Source of the DNA: Io17-Chloro-G2 sp965226915
GTDB taxonomy: Bacteria > Chloroflexota > Dehalococcoidia > Lucifugimonadales > UBA3495
Direction of reading: 5' to 3'
DNA length: 64,000 nt
NCBI GenBank assembly: GCA_965226915.1
Contig: CBDDEJ010000011.1
Coordinates: 682,001 to 746,000, forward strand
Positions 46,139-55,282 of the stretch are shown piece by piece. Position numbers and translations under genes: made by a program. Below the pieces are notes generated by a model. That model searched no databases. It worked only from the letters and a program-made list of their open reading frames with translations, and was not told the origin of the DNA. Position 1 is the first letter of the stretch. Each line of letters starts with the position of its first letter.

Positions 46139-47419
46139 ATGTTTATCGGGTATTTCACCGAGCGGCCCTACCAGGACGAGGCGTCGGGATTCTTTGGCGC
46201 CACGGGCAAGCCCATCATGGATTTGATGGTCAGCAATGAGGCCTACGACTCTCATCTGGCCGCCGATCTGTATAACCGGTTCCTAGACGAAAAGATCTAC
46301 GCCGAGGAAATGGGATTCGACGGTTTGATGCTCAACGAGCACCACAGCACGCCGTTTTGCATGGGCGGGGCTATGAACGTTGAAGCGTCCATCCTGGCCC
46401 GGATCACCAAGAGGGCTAAGATCGTCCTTCTTGGAAATATCCTCCCCATTTGGGACGATCCGTTGTGGTTGGTTGAACAGCTTTCGATGATAGACGTCAT
46501 CTCCCGAGGCCGTCTGGTGTCGGGATGGGTGCGTGGCACCGGCCGGGAAAGCGTGGCTCATAACATTGAGCCACACTACAATTGGGAGCGGTTCCAGGAA
46601 GCCCACGAATTCATCGTCAAGGCCTGGACAGAGCCAGGCCCCTTCCGATGGGAAGGGAAGCACTATAACTACCGGCACGTCAATCCGTGGGTAAAACCCT
46701 ATCAAAAGCCCCATCCGCCCATCTGGCTGCCCGGCGTGGTCAGCCGGGATTCCCTCATGTGGGCGGCGAAAGAACGCATTCCATACATCATGCTGGCCAC
46801 CGAGATGGAGCCCACCAGGCAGGCCTTCCAGCTGTATCACGACGCCGCTGTAGAGGAAGGCTACCAGTCCGGCCCTCAAAACCTGGGGTATCTGTGGAAA
46901 GTGCATGTCGACGAGACCGAAGAACTGGCCGAAGCAGCCGGCCGCAAATATATTCAAGGCCCCAGCAATCCCTTCCTCAAGGGTAACGAAGGAACGGTGA
47001 ACCCAGCCTTGGTCAACCTGCCGGGCCTGACGTCGCGCCGCCGGGTTTTGCCCACCCAAGCCGTAGCCACCGCCAACCGGGGAGGCGCCAGCAGCGCCGG
47101 GGCCGCCGGGGTTTTGGGTCGTCCCTACGAGCAGCAGATAGAAGACCACACGATAATATGCGGCACGCCTAAAACGGTGATTCCCAAGATTCGCCACGTC
47201 TTGGAATACCTGCGCCCCGGCAGCATCTTCTTCTGGGACGGCGACGGCGCCATGACCCATGACGACGCCATGCGAAGCCTCCGCCTGATGGGGGAGGAGG
47301 TCATTCCAGCGGTGCGCGAGATCGCCAAAGAGTTGGAACTGCCCGGCCCCTTCGAGGTGGACCCGGCGTCCGGTCAGCCCATCCCGCAGGAAGCCAGTAA
47401 CGGAGCTTCGGCTGATTAG
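46139..47419 (+). CDS. LLM-class flavin-dependent oxidoreductase
   Basis: 426 residues from ATG 46139, chosen because GGAGG precedes it by eight bases. Longer than the 39-kb paralogue and of a different subgroup: EMGFDGLMLNEHHSTPFCMG, IVLLGNILPIWDDPLWLVEQ, SRGRLVSGWVRGTGRES and AWTEPGPFRWEGKHYNYRHV are typical of bacterial luciferase-like monooxygenases acting in alkane, nitrilotriacetate or sulfonate degradation. It probably needs reduced flavin and oxygen. Substrate unknown; neighbours are an alpha/beta hydrolase and the hicBA pair. Confidence 0.88.
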   Translation: MFIGYFTERPYQDEASGFFGATGKPIMDLMVSNEAYDSHLAADLYNRFLDEKIYAEEMGFDGLMLNEHHSTPFCMGGAMNVEASILARITKRAKIVLLGNILPIWDDPLWLVEQLSMIDVISRGRLVSGWVRGTGRESVAHNIEPHYNWERFQEAHEFIVKAWTEPGPFRWEGKHYNYRHVNPWVKPYQKPHPPIWLPGVVSRDSLMWAAKERIPYIMLATEMEPTRQAFQLYHDAAVEEGYQSGPQNLGYLWKVHVDETEELAEAAGRKYIQGPSNPFLKGNEGTVNPALVNLPGLTSRRRVLPTQAVATANRGGASSAGAAGVLGRPYEQQIEDHTIICGTPKTVIPKIRHVLEYLRPGSIFFWDGDGAMTHDDAMRSLRLMGEEVIPAVREIAKELELPGPFEVDPASGQPIPQEASNGASAD

Positions 47420-47459
47420 CGCGGTCCCGATACGCAACAGTTAAGGCTGTTTCGAAACT

Positions 47460-47666
47460 ATGATTTTAAAGATTGAAATCGAACAAGAAGAAGACGGCCG
47501 CTGGATCGCAGAGGTTATCGACCTGCCAGGGGCCATGACCTATGGCGCCAATCCAGACGATGCCAAATGCAAGGTGCAGGCGCTTGCCCTCCGCGTGTTG
47601 GCGGAGCAGCTAGAGATCGGCGAGGCCGGGCCAGAGTTGATGACCATATCATTCAATGCAGCATGA
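47460..47666 (+). CDS. hicB: HicB-type antitoxin
   Basis: 68 residues: MILKIEIEQEEDGRWIAEVI, DLPGAMTYGANPDDAKCKVQ form the partial RNase-H-like fold of HicB proteins of the short kind. It overlaps the start of hicA by four bases (ATGA). Normally HicB neutralises the HicA mRNA interferase and may repress the operon. Its toxin is destroyed here, so the antitoxin is an orphan. Confidence 0.82.
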   Translation: MILKIEIEQEEDGRWIAEVIDLPGAMTYGANPDDAKCKVQALALRVLAEQLEIGEAGPELMTISFNAA

Positions 47667-48050
47667 ACCGCTGGCCCAGCACTAGAAGTCTGGCCGGAAA
47701 GCCATTGGCCGGGTTTCGCGCTACGCCAGACAGACGTATTATAGTCTTATGTGGCATGATAGTATCTGTAATATGGTTCAAGGACCCACTGTTACATCGA
47801 CAATCGTCGCTGAGAAAACGACGGCTTGGGGAGAATCGGGGTTTCCGTCCGAGTTTCTAGGGCTAGAAGAGTCCTGGCCGCGCTGTTGCGAATTGGCTGG
47901 ACCATAAAACGTCAATCAGGTTCCCACCGCATTCTTTCGAGAGCTGGATGGCCTGATTTAGTGTTTGCGTTTCATGACAACTAAGAGATTGGGTCCAGGA
48001 TGTTGGTTCGTTTGGCCAAAAATACCGGACTGCTACCTGAAGATTTATAG
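47663..48050 (+). pseudogene. hicA: HicA-type toxin, interrupted by MITE-2 copy f
   Basis: Begins ATGAACCGCTGGCCC (MNRWPST), is cut by MITE-2, and resumes. With the element and one CTAG removed it reads MNRWPSTRARRVLAALLRIG, WTIKRQSGSHRILSRAG and WPDLVFAFHDN, then TAA in place of Glu, then EIGPRMLVRLAKNTGLLPED and stop. The catalytic His of GSHRIL is present, as in HicA mRNA interferases, but insertion and nonsense codon both prevent a product. Two independent lesions mean the toxin has been lost for some time or was under selection to lose. Confidence 0.88.
47686..47856 (+). mobile_element. MITE-2 copy f (171 bp), inside hicA
   Basis: CTAG at 47682-47685 and 47857-47860. It has AAGTCTGG in place of AGGTCTGG at its left end, as copy b does. 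Confidence 0.92.
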
Positions 48051-48077
48051 GGTGGGTCACCCTATACTGCTAAGAGA

Positions 48078-49736
48078 TTGACTCAACCAGACCAAACCCC
48101 CGACGTCGTCGTCATTGGCGGCGGCCCGGCTGGCAGCACCACCGCCACCATGCTGGCGCGCAAGGGCGTTCAGGTGCTTCTTTTAGAGCGGGACCGGTTT
48201 CCGCGCCACCACGTGGGCGAGTCTTTACTGCCCGCCAGCATGCCGGTGCTGGAAGAGTTGGGCGTCATGCCCGCAATCGAGAAAGCCGGGTTCCTGCCCA
48301 AGTACGGGGCCACCATGGTCTGGGGGAAAGACTCCACACCGTGGAGTTGGTACTTCAGGGAGACCAGCAGCCAATACCCATCTTCTTTCCAGGTATCGCG
48401 TCCTCAGTTCGACCAGATCCTGCTGGATAATAGCCGGGCCAACGGCGTGGACGTCCGCGAAGGCCACCGAGTAGTCGATATCCACACCAGCGATGGGAAA
48501 ACCACCGGTGTCGGTTTTGTCACGGAAGACGGCGCGGCTGGGACGGCCCATTGCTCCCTGGTGGTGGACGCCAGCGGGCAGGGCGGGATCTTGGGACGCA
48601 CGTTGAATCTTCGCCGCTGGGATTCATTTTTCCAAAATCTGGCGGTCTACGCTTACTTCGAAGACGCCCAACGCCTGCCTCAACCCGACGAAACCAATAT
48701 TTTCATCGAGTCTTTCACCAATGGCTGGTTTTGGAATATCCCGCTGCACACCGGTCAGGCCGGGGTGGGCGTGGTGATGGACAGCAAAACCGGACAGGAG
48801 GGAATTCAAAGCCTGGGACTGACGGGCTTTTTGAACGCCCAGATATCCCAGGCGCCCCAAACCGCCGGAATGTTGCAAAACGCCAAACTCACCGAAGGGC
48901 CGTTTGTCGTCAAGGACTGGTCTTACACCTGCGAACCCATGGTCGGCGACGGTCACATTTTGGTGGGCGACGCCGCCTGCTTCGTGGACCCCTTGTTCTC
49001 TTCGGGCGTGCACCTGGCGTTGATGGGCGGCGTCATGGCCGCTGCTCTAGCAACCTCGACGCTCAAAGGGTCGGACATAGCCAAACCGGCTGCGCGGGCT
49101 TATGAAGAGCTTTACCTGCGCGAGTACCGCCACTTCCGGGAGATGGCCCGGCTGTTCTACACGTCAAACCTAAACGCCGACTCGTATTTCTGGGAGGCCC
49201 GGCGTTTGCTAGGTGGCGATGAGACCTTTTCTCCCCGGCACGCATTCATCCAAGCCGTGGCCGGGCAGCCGGCCAGAGGCTACGAAAGGGCTGTTTTGGA
49301 GCAAGGCCAAGCACCGGAAGATTTCTCCCACAGCGTTAAAGCGGTGGAGGATGAGCGAGTATTAAGACGGGCCAAACTGGAAGCCGCCCTGGACCAAACG
49401 GGCGGCAAAGAGCCGGCGATCTATCAAGCCGTGCCCCGATTGTCGCCCGAAGTCTCGATCGAAAGGCACCCGATGTTGGGGGAAGGGGAATTCGTCTGGG
49501 GCCAAGTCATCACCTCCCGTAGCGGGTCCGGCGATGATTCCCAAAGCACTCCCTGCAGCCCTTTGGTGGCCATGCTGCTCTCCCAGATCGACGGGGTGAC
49601 GCCGGTGGCGGACCTGCTGGCCGGACTGGCTCAGGGCCGGGACGAAAATCAGGCCGCCCAGATAACGCAAAACAGCATGGCCGCTCTTCAAATCCTGTAC
49701 GTGGACGGCTCGATCGAGGAAATGAAAGGCCTATAG
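48078..49736 (+). CDS. flavin-dependent halogenase-like monooxygenase
   Basis: 552 residues from a TTG start with a weak ribosome site. FAD-binding VVIGGGPAGSTTATMLARKG near residue 11, then FPRHHVGESLLPASMPVLEE and AGFLPKYGATMVWGKD (Lys75 may be the lysine that carries hypohalite). Residues 217-222 (WFWNIP) match the WxWxIP motif that marks flavin-dependent halogenases. The FAD-binding GDAACFVDPLFSSGVHLAL is also typical. The C-terminal 110 residues resemble a PqqD-like winged helix, sometimes used to hold a carrier-bound substrate. The next gene is a cyclase family hydrolase nine bases away, in one operon. Substrate unknown; a non-halogenating role is possible. Confidence 0.72.
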   Translation: MTQPDQTPDVVVIGGGPAGSTTATMLARKGVQVLLLERDRFPRHHVGESLLPASMPVLEELGVMPAIEKAGFLPKYGATMVWGKDSTPWSWYFRETSSQYPSSFQVSRPQFDQILLDNSRANGVDVREGHRVVDIHTSDGKTTGVGFVTEDGAAGTAHCSLVVDASGQGGILGRTLNLRRWDSFFQNLAVYAYFEDAQRLPQPDETNIFIESFTNGWFWNIPLHTGQAGVGVVMDSKTGQEGIQSLGLTGFLNAQISQAPQTAGMLQNAKLTEGPFVVKDWSYTCEPMVGDGHILVGDAACFVDPLFSSGVHLALMGGVMAAALATSTLKGSDIAKPAARAYEELYLREYRHFREMARLFYTSNLNADSYFWEARRLLGGDETFSPRHAFIQAVAGQPARGYERAVLEQGQAPEDFSHSVKAVEDERVLRRAKLEAALDQTGGKEPAIYQAVPRLSPEVSIERHPMLGEGEFVWGQVITSRSGSGDDSQSTPCSPLVAMLLSQIDGVTPVADLLAGLAQGRDENQAAQITQNSMAALQILYVDGSIEEMKGL

Positions 49737-49745
49737 GAGGAGATC

Positions 49746-50675
49746 ATGACCACCACCCAGATTCCCACCGAAGAAGAAGTCTTGGGATACATGACATCGT
49801 TGAGCAACTGGGGCAGATGGGGCGCCGACGACGAGTTGGGCACATTGAACCTGATCACTCCGGAGAAACGCGCCCAAGCCGCCGGGTTGGTGCGAGAAGG
49901 TATCAGTGTCACATGCTCTCGCCTCATCGTTCCCGAACTCGCGGCCGACGTAACCTCCATCCCGCCGCTCCATTACATGATTCGCACCGGCGAGTCGGCG
50001 CCCAGCAGCGGTCCTGGCGGTTCATCCGACTTCATCGGATTCTCCTTCCACGGCCTGTCCATCACCCATCTGGACAGCCTCTGCCACCAGTTTTGGGACG
50101 GCAAGATGTACAACGGAAAGCCGGCATCCTTGATCAAAGCCGACGAAAAAGCAACTGCTTGCCACATCGACCGGGCTCAAAACGGTATTGTCACCAGGGG
50201 CGTTCTTCTGGACATCGCCAAAGTAAAGGGTAAAAAATGGCTCGACGCCGGCGAGCCCGTGTTTACCGAAGACCTGGAAGCGGCGGAGCAATCCCAGGGA
50301 GTCAAAGTGGAAGAGGGAGACGCTTTGATCCTGCGTCTAGGCTGGGCCAAGCGCCGGCTGGAAGAAGGCCCGCCCGCTTCGGGAAGACCGGGTCTCCACG
50401 CCGAGACCCTGCCCTGGCTGCATCGGAGGGGCGTTTCCATGATTGTCGCCGACGCCTCGCAGGACCAGGCGCCCAATGACTATCCACAGCTTGTATTGCC
50501 GGTTCACCGGGTTGGCATCGTCGCCATGGGGCTGTGGCTCATCGACGCCGCCAACTGCGAAGACCTAGTGGAAGTCTGCGAGAGGCTTAACCGGTGGGAG
50601 TTCATGTTCAACGTAGCCCCGCTGCGGTTCAAAAACGCCACCGGTTCCCCGGTCAACCCGTTGTCGATTTTTTAG
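49746..50675 (+). CDS. cyclase family protein (kynurenine formamidase-like)
   Basis: 309 residues; AGGAG lies four bases before the ATG. The family is a metal-dependent hydrolase fold named after polyketide cyclases. The metal motif is atypical but visible: SITHLDSLCHQFWDG, with the two His of HxDxxxH and a third in MIVADASQDQ. TSLSNWGRWGADDELGTLNL is the conserved N-terminus of the arylformamidase-like group. Co-transcribed with the halogenase-like gene, so it may hydrolyse its product. Confidence 0.82.
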   Translation: MTTTQIPTEEEVLGYMTSLSNWGRWGADDELGTLNLITPEKRAQAAGLVREGISVTCSRLIVPELAADVTSIPPLHYMIRTGESAPSSGPGGSSDFIGFSFHGLSITHLDSLCHQFWDGKMYNGKPASLIKADEKATACHIDRAQNGIVTRGVLLDIAKVKGKKWLDAGEPVFTEDLEAAEQSQGVKVEEGDALILRLGWAKRRLEEGPPASGRPGLHAETLPWLHRRGVSMIVADASQDQAPNDYPQLVLPVHRVGIVAMGLWLIDAANCEDLVEVCERLNRWEFMFNVAPLRFKNATGSPVNPLSIF

Positions 50676-50841
50676 CGAGGGGGCGTTCGGTCGCCAAGGC
50701 CGGCGCCGATCGAAATGAAGTTGGCGGATACCCGCTATTATTGCCTTTTCGCCCTTTCGGGCCTTACGTGGGACGGAGTTGCCTATCTTCTATTGGGGGA
50801 ATGGTTCCCAGGACTATGGGTGGGAATCGCGCTCTCCCCTG

Positions 50842-52272
50842 GAAACTGTTCAGAGTTGAGGGGAAGTGAGCAACCGGCGGCATTCCAGGAGGGGATTGAG
50901 ACCTCTGGCCCGCCAGGTGCCAAAGAGGGATGCCAAGGTCATCTTGCTGTCGGCGCCCTGCCCTGAGCGGGCGCCGCCGCTGATCTTGCGACTGGTTACC
51001 AGATGCCGCAGGCTCCGCTCGGCGGCGTTGTTGTCTGAGGGCACGGCTGGGTCCGACACGAAGACAAACAGTTCCTTGATGAACCGTTCCATGCGCCGGC
51101 AGAGCTTGGCCTAAACCGCCAGGGGATCTTTAAGGAAAGGCCGCGCCAAGACCATTAGTTTCTCCTCCAGCATTAGCTGGGTGCGATGGCCTGGCTGGGC
51201 TCGGGGAAGGACCGAGGCCTTGGCCTCCGTGTAGACCTGGTGAACCGCCTCGGCCCACTGAGCCAGCCCAGCGTCTTCTGGGTACAACCCTTTCAGGTCA
51301 TGGATATCCCGCAGCAGATGAGCCCAGCACCGTTGCTTCAGGCCCGGGTAGTGGTTATAGGCCGCGTAGAAATCACTGACCAACACTCCGCTGAAGGAGA
51401 AATCCAGCACCTCATCCACCACCCCCTTATCCCGACCCCGACGCAGGAAGTATCGTTCGCTGGGAGTGCTGAAGGTCCAAACATAGCCGTTGCTCCCGTC
51501 CTGGCGCCAGCCGGTTTCGTCGCCCTGCACCACGGGACTGGCGCGGACTTGCTCGAGCACCTCTCGCACCGCCGTCTCAGCCTGACGGGCTACTCCATGG
51601 ACGGCCTCGACGATGGCGCCAACACTCAGGTGCAACTGATGGACGCTCTCCAGGTACCATTGGATGATTCTTATGGGCAACCGTCCCTCCTCCCGCAGGG
51701 TCACCATCAGGCTTACCAGATTGACCCCCAGGCGCTGCTGGCCCAGAACCACCCCCTGCAGGGCCTCTTTGGGCAGCCGGCGCCGCTGGCATACCGGACA
51801 GATGCGGGCTACCAGGGCGTGCTCGGTCACTTCTACCGGAGCCACCGGTAGCTCAATGACTTCCCGAGTTCGCTGTACCCATCCGCCGTTCAGGTGAGTC
51901 CCGCAGTCGGGACAGACCGCCACGGCATGCTCCACCCGCCGGGTAGGAGTCATGCGCTGGCGGGCGAAGCCATGGCGGCGCGGCTTTCTGGGCTCCTTTT
52001 TCTCCGGCGCTTGCCGGCTGGAGTGCGGCTGATTACCCGGCATCCCCGACGACCCGCGCCGGTTGGGACGGGATTCCAGAACCCCAATCCGCCTTTGCAA
52101 ATCGGCAATGACTCCCCGCTGGCCGGCAATTATCTCCAGCAGAGTTTCGCCACTCGCCGCGTTCAGGTCTAGTTCAGTGTCCACCTCCCTGGTATGCCAC
52201 AACTCCCCCGGCCATGCCAGCGTTTTTCCAACGGCTTTGAGCCAATTCACCTCATCAACTCTGAACAGTTAC
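50842..52272 (-). mobile_element. IS66 family insertion sequence, copy 3 (1431 bp)
   Basis: Flanked by the 8-bp duplication CTCCCCTG (50834-50841, 52273-52280), the expected length for the family. Lacks the 15-base internal duplication seen in copies 1 and 2. Confidence 0.95.
50850..52250 (-). pseudogene. IS66 family transposase with in-frame TAG
   Basis: The Gln codon after LKDPLAV is TAG, as in copy 2, so the front 379 residues are separated from the last 80. The rest of the sequence is nearly identical to copy 2 (QRGVIADL, SFSGVLVSDF), though without its extra five codons. Confidence 0.9.
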
Positions 52273-52684
52273 CTCCCCTGTTTTCGGGTTGCTTGTTGGC
52301 GTAGCCCATCGGCCAACCTACCGGCTTCCAATAGTAATCCGGGTCTTGGTGGCCCTCGTTACGCTTTACGCCACCGCCGTCCTGTTCGGCCTGGTCATGG
52401 GGGTCGTAGATGCGGTGACCGAGACCAACCCGAACGTCATTAAAAGCGCGGTGGTGATCGAATGGGTCCTGCTCACGCTATATGGAGTAACATTCACCGG
52501 CTACATCGTGCTTCTGTGGCCCCTGGCGTTCGCGAATCACTGGCTGCTGGGCCGTGCCTGGAAATCAATATGACCAAGAACGACTTTTCGCTGCGAGATT
52601 AAAGTTCGCCTGGGCGACTGGCTCTACAGTTGAGCCGCTGGCGATTCTTAGCGGGAACATTGCCCGTGGGGGCAAAACCGCAAC

Positions 52685-54490
52685 TTAGTCTCCAACCGAC
52701 ACGTATCGGTTGACCAAATCTCCCGCCGAGTGAACCGCCGCCATATAGAACTCTTTGTTCTCTTCATCACCGGCGCTAAACAGGTGATCGTACTTGACCC
52801 TGTCTTCGCCATCGGGCATGCGCCGCACGGCGCGGACGGCGAATTCCCTCAATTGGCGGGCATTGGCCAGCCTGGGCGTGACCGCCACATAATATAGACC
52901 CAGCTTTTCCACCGACAGTACATCCCGGCCGGCTTCCTGCCCGGCTTGCCGGAGCTGGCTGAGGACAACAAGAATGCGGTCTCCCAACGTCATGGACGGT
53001 ATCTGGTATTCGTTGACGCTGGGAATCCGGCTGAGCAGGTCCGTGCCTTTGGGCCGCGCGGCCAACCGTTGCTTCATCTCCGATATGCTTGATCCCGAGC
53101 TGCCGGCCAAGACAAACACCAAGCCAGTGTCCCTCTGCACCGCCGCGTTCAAGGAAGGGAGCAGTACCTCATAAGGCCAAATCTCCTCGGGCTTGGCGTC
53201 CACTTCATCGATCAAACACAGGCATGGCCCGGTGTGGCGTTCCAGTTCGCCCAGGGCCGCGAGCAACTCGTCTTGAGTCAATCCAGCCAAGTTTAGCTCC
53301 TGGTACCGCACCTCCGTCGACAAGGAGGTCACCGTCTGCTGGACAAAGTATGTTTTGCCGCTTCCGGGCGGCGCCCAGAACAGATGGTTGTCCCGTCTGC
53401 CTCCGGAATTTTGGAGGCCTTCCACGATTTTCTGCCGGGCGTCTTTCAGAATATTCCGCACGCCTTCATCGTACTTGGCGTAACCAGGCACAACGGAAAA
53501 CCGCGACAGCGAAATACTGTCCATCCCAGCGATCAACGAATGGGCCTCTTGGTCTGCGGCGCCTGCTCCACTATTTTCTTGCCCGGATGGTGATTGGATG
53601 CCAGACGGCGCAGGCGAAGCGGCAACCGGGGTTGTCCCGGGTGTATCAGGCGCGGCAAGAAACCGGCGAATTTCAGACAAAAAGACAGGCCAGGCGGGCT
53701 CGTCTTCCATCAAGATATGGTTCCGGCCTTCCAATGGAACCAGCCGTGAGTTTGGAATCAAAGAAGCCAGCCGCCGTCCTTGTGCGAAAGAAACCTGTAA
53801 CTCATCGCGAGCATGCAGCACCAACGTTGGAGTGGTGACTTGGCTTAACCGGCCGGCAACGTCCAGTTGCGCGGTCGCACGATTAGTCCTTACCGCGTTC
53901 TCCGGCGAGGCCGACACCCGCTGCAAATCATTGAACCGGGCCATGTGCTCGGCGTTGGCTCCCGGCATGAACTTCGATGTAAATATCTGCCGATATAAAG
54001 CGTCGTCACGCCCCCAACCCTGCCCCATGAGAGTCGTCAAAGCTTCCCACTCAGCAACCTCTTCCTGAGTGTTCTCTCTTGTGGCAAATCCGTTGGCGAA
54101 TGCGCCGCATTGCACCAGATGAGTTACTTTCTCTGGGTGACGGATGGCATATTCAGCAGCGCATGCGCCTCCTTGGGATATCCCCAATAGGGCGAAGCGC
54201 TCTAGCCCCACGGCGTCCACCACAGCTTCCAAGTCGCGTATCCGGGCTTCAAAGGACATGTCTTCCACCGCCCAGTCCGACAGCCCGGTGCCCCGCTGAT
54301 CGAACCTGACCAAGAAATGATCTTTGGCCAGTTCCTCCCACCAGTGCCGCCAAACCGGACTGCGCCAGTCATATTCCAAATGGCTGAGCCAATTGGGGGC
54401 TTTGACGAGGGGAGGTCCTTGAACGACGGTGGCATAGCAGATACTAACGCCGTCGGAGGCGGTGGTGAACCGGATCTCCTGCTCAATCAA
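52685..54490 (-). CDS. alpha/beta hydrolase - AAA+ ATPase fusion
   Basis: 601 residues from TTG 54490. Residues 1-280 are an alpha/beta hydrolase of the type usually found in front of LuxR or nucleotide-cyclase domains (NWLSHLEYDWRSPVWRHWWE, nucleophile Ser105 in LLGISQGGA, Asp229 in LHARDELQ, His258 in LEGRNHIL). After a Pro/Gly/Ser linker (280-312) a AAA+ domain follows: Walker A APPGSGKT at 373-380, Walker B LIDEVD at 426-431, and a sensor/lid region (LLSRIPSVNEYQI, TPRLANARQLREFAVRAVRR). No DNA-binding domain, no membrane helix. The hydrolase may sense or modify a small molecule and control the ATPase. The gene is isolated, transcribed against its neighbours. Confidence 0.82.
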   Translation of the reverse strand: MIEQEIRFTTASDGVSICYATVVQGPPLVKAPNWLSHLEYDWRSPVWRHWWEELAKDHFLVRFDQRGTGLSDWAVEDMSFEARIRDLEAVVDAVGLERFALLGISQGGACAAEYAIRHPEKVTHLVQCGAFANGFATRENTQEEVAEWEALTTLMGQGWGRDDALYRQIFTSKFMPGANAEHMARFNDLQRVSASPENAVRTNRATAQLDVAGRLSQVTTPTLVLHARDELQVSFAQGRRLASLIPNSRLVPLEGRNHILMEDEPAWPVFLSEIRRFLAAPDTPGTTPVAASPAPSGIQSPSGQENSGAGAADQEAHSLIAGMDSISLSRFSVVPGYAKYDEGVRNILKDARQKIVEGLQNSGGRRDNHLFWAPPGSGKTYFVQQTVTSLSTEVRYQELNLAGLTQDELLAALGELERHTGPCLCLIDEVDAKPEEIWPYEVLLPSLNAAVQRDTGLVFVLAGSSGSSISEMKQRLAARPKGTDLLSRIPSVNEYQIPSMTLGDRILVVLSQLRQAGQEAGRDVLSVEKLGLYYVAVTPRLANARQLREFAVRAVRRMPDGEDRVKYDHLFSAGDEENKEFYMAAVHSAGDLVNRYVSVGD

Positions 54491-54677
54491 TGGCGATCCT
54501 CATGCGAGTGTAAGGGGGATTTAGGCAAGCCACCTGGGATTCTACCATGCGTTCCTTCATGCCGGGACCGGATTGGGAACCATGGGATAATCACAGCTTG
54601 CCCCTTAAGGCCGGGCAGGGTTACATTGATTCGATATGCGAATTACCGGCCGATTCCACAATGGCGAGGCAGAATAG

Positions 54678-55133
54678 ATGCCCAAGCTCATATTCCAAAA
54701 TTTCGTTCCCGCAAGCGTCGAACAGGTTTGGGAGCAGGTCACCGCCTGCTCCGCTTCGGGCAGGATTGACCGGGGGGCCCTGCGGGAAAAGTACGGCCAG
54801 CTCATCGGCCAAGACGGCGACACCTACACTTTCCAGGAAACGTTAATTGGCGAAGGTTCTCCAATCAAGTGGCGCTGTACGTTCGATCGTCCAACTCAAC
54901 GGGTCATGGCCGCTGAAGGTAAGAATTGGGCTGATCGTTACGATTATTTCCAGACCGTTGAAGGAGGAACCTGGTGGACCATCGAATGGGTCCCCAAAGC
55001 GGGAGGACTGCGAGCATACACCCTATGGCTGGGATTTCAGATACGAAGCAAGCGCCGCGTGTTCCGGCAGACGGTCCAACCTGTGCTGGACCAATTTCAG
55101 GCCGAAACCGGTGGGGAAGAGCCTGAGCCATAG
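54678..55133 (+). CDS. SRPBCC family protein
   Basis: 151 residues: KLIFQNFVPASVEQVWEQVT opens like the START/Bet v1-like helix-grip fold, with SPIKWRCTFDRPTQRVMAAE and TWWTIEWVPKAGG as the strands of the cavity. Members bind hydrophobic ligands or act as polyketide-cyclase relatives. No catalytic residue is evident. It is divergently oriented to the hydrolase-AAA+ fusion, sharing its 187-base upstream region. Confidence 0.75.
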   Translation: MPKLIFQNFVPASVEQVWEQVTACSASGRIDRGALREKYGQLIGQDGDTYTFQETLIGEGSPIKWRCTFDRPTQRVMAAEGKNWADRYDYFQTVEGGTWWTIEWVPKAGGLRAYTLWLGFQIRSKRRVFRQTVQPVLDQFQAETGGEEPEP

Positions 55134-55282
55134 TCGGTTGGATGCTAAGGATCTGGCCATTGGCGCAAACCACACCGGTTCATGACGGACCAGCTACCCA
55201 ACGGGTCGAACGGGATATATAATCGCAGCATATTTAGCAGCAATTAACCCTATTGATTGAGTCCAAAGGGAGGCCATGGAAT

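Larger units (their letters stand above)
50715..52573 (+). pseudogene. small membrane protein, split by IS66 copy 3
   Basis: ATG 50715 starts MKLADTRYYCLFALSGLTWD; the frame enters the IS at residue 42. Removing the IS and one CTCCCCTG gives GIALSPVFGLLVGVAHRPTY and continues without a break through two more membrane segments (VIRVLVALVTLYATAVLFGL, VVIEWVLLTLYGVTFTGYIV) to the stop at 52573, a protein of about 140 residues with four helices. Family unknown. Confidence 0.75.

Noticed and set aside
46283..47437. 384-codon open frame opposite the LLM-class oxidoreductase
   Set aside because: The plus-strand gene has clear family motifs and a ribosome site; the minus-strand frame is a shadow.
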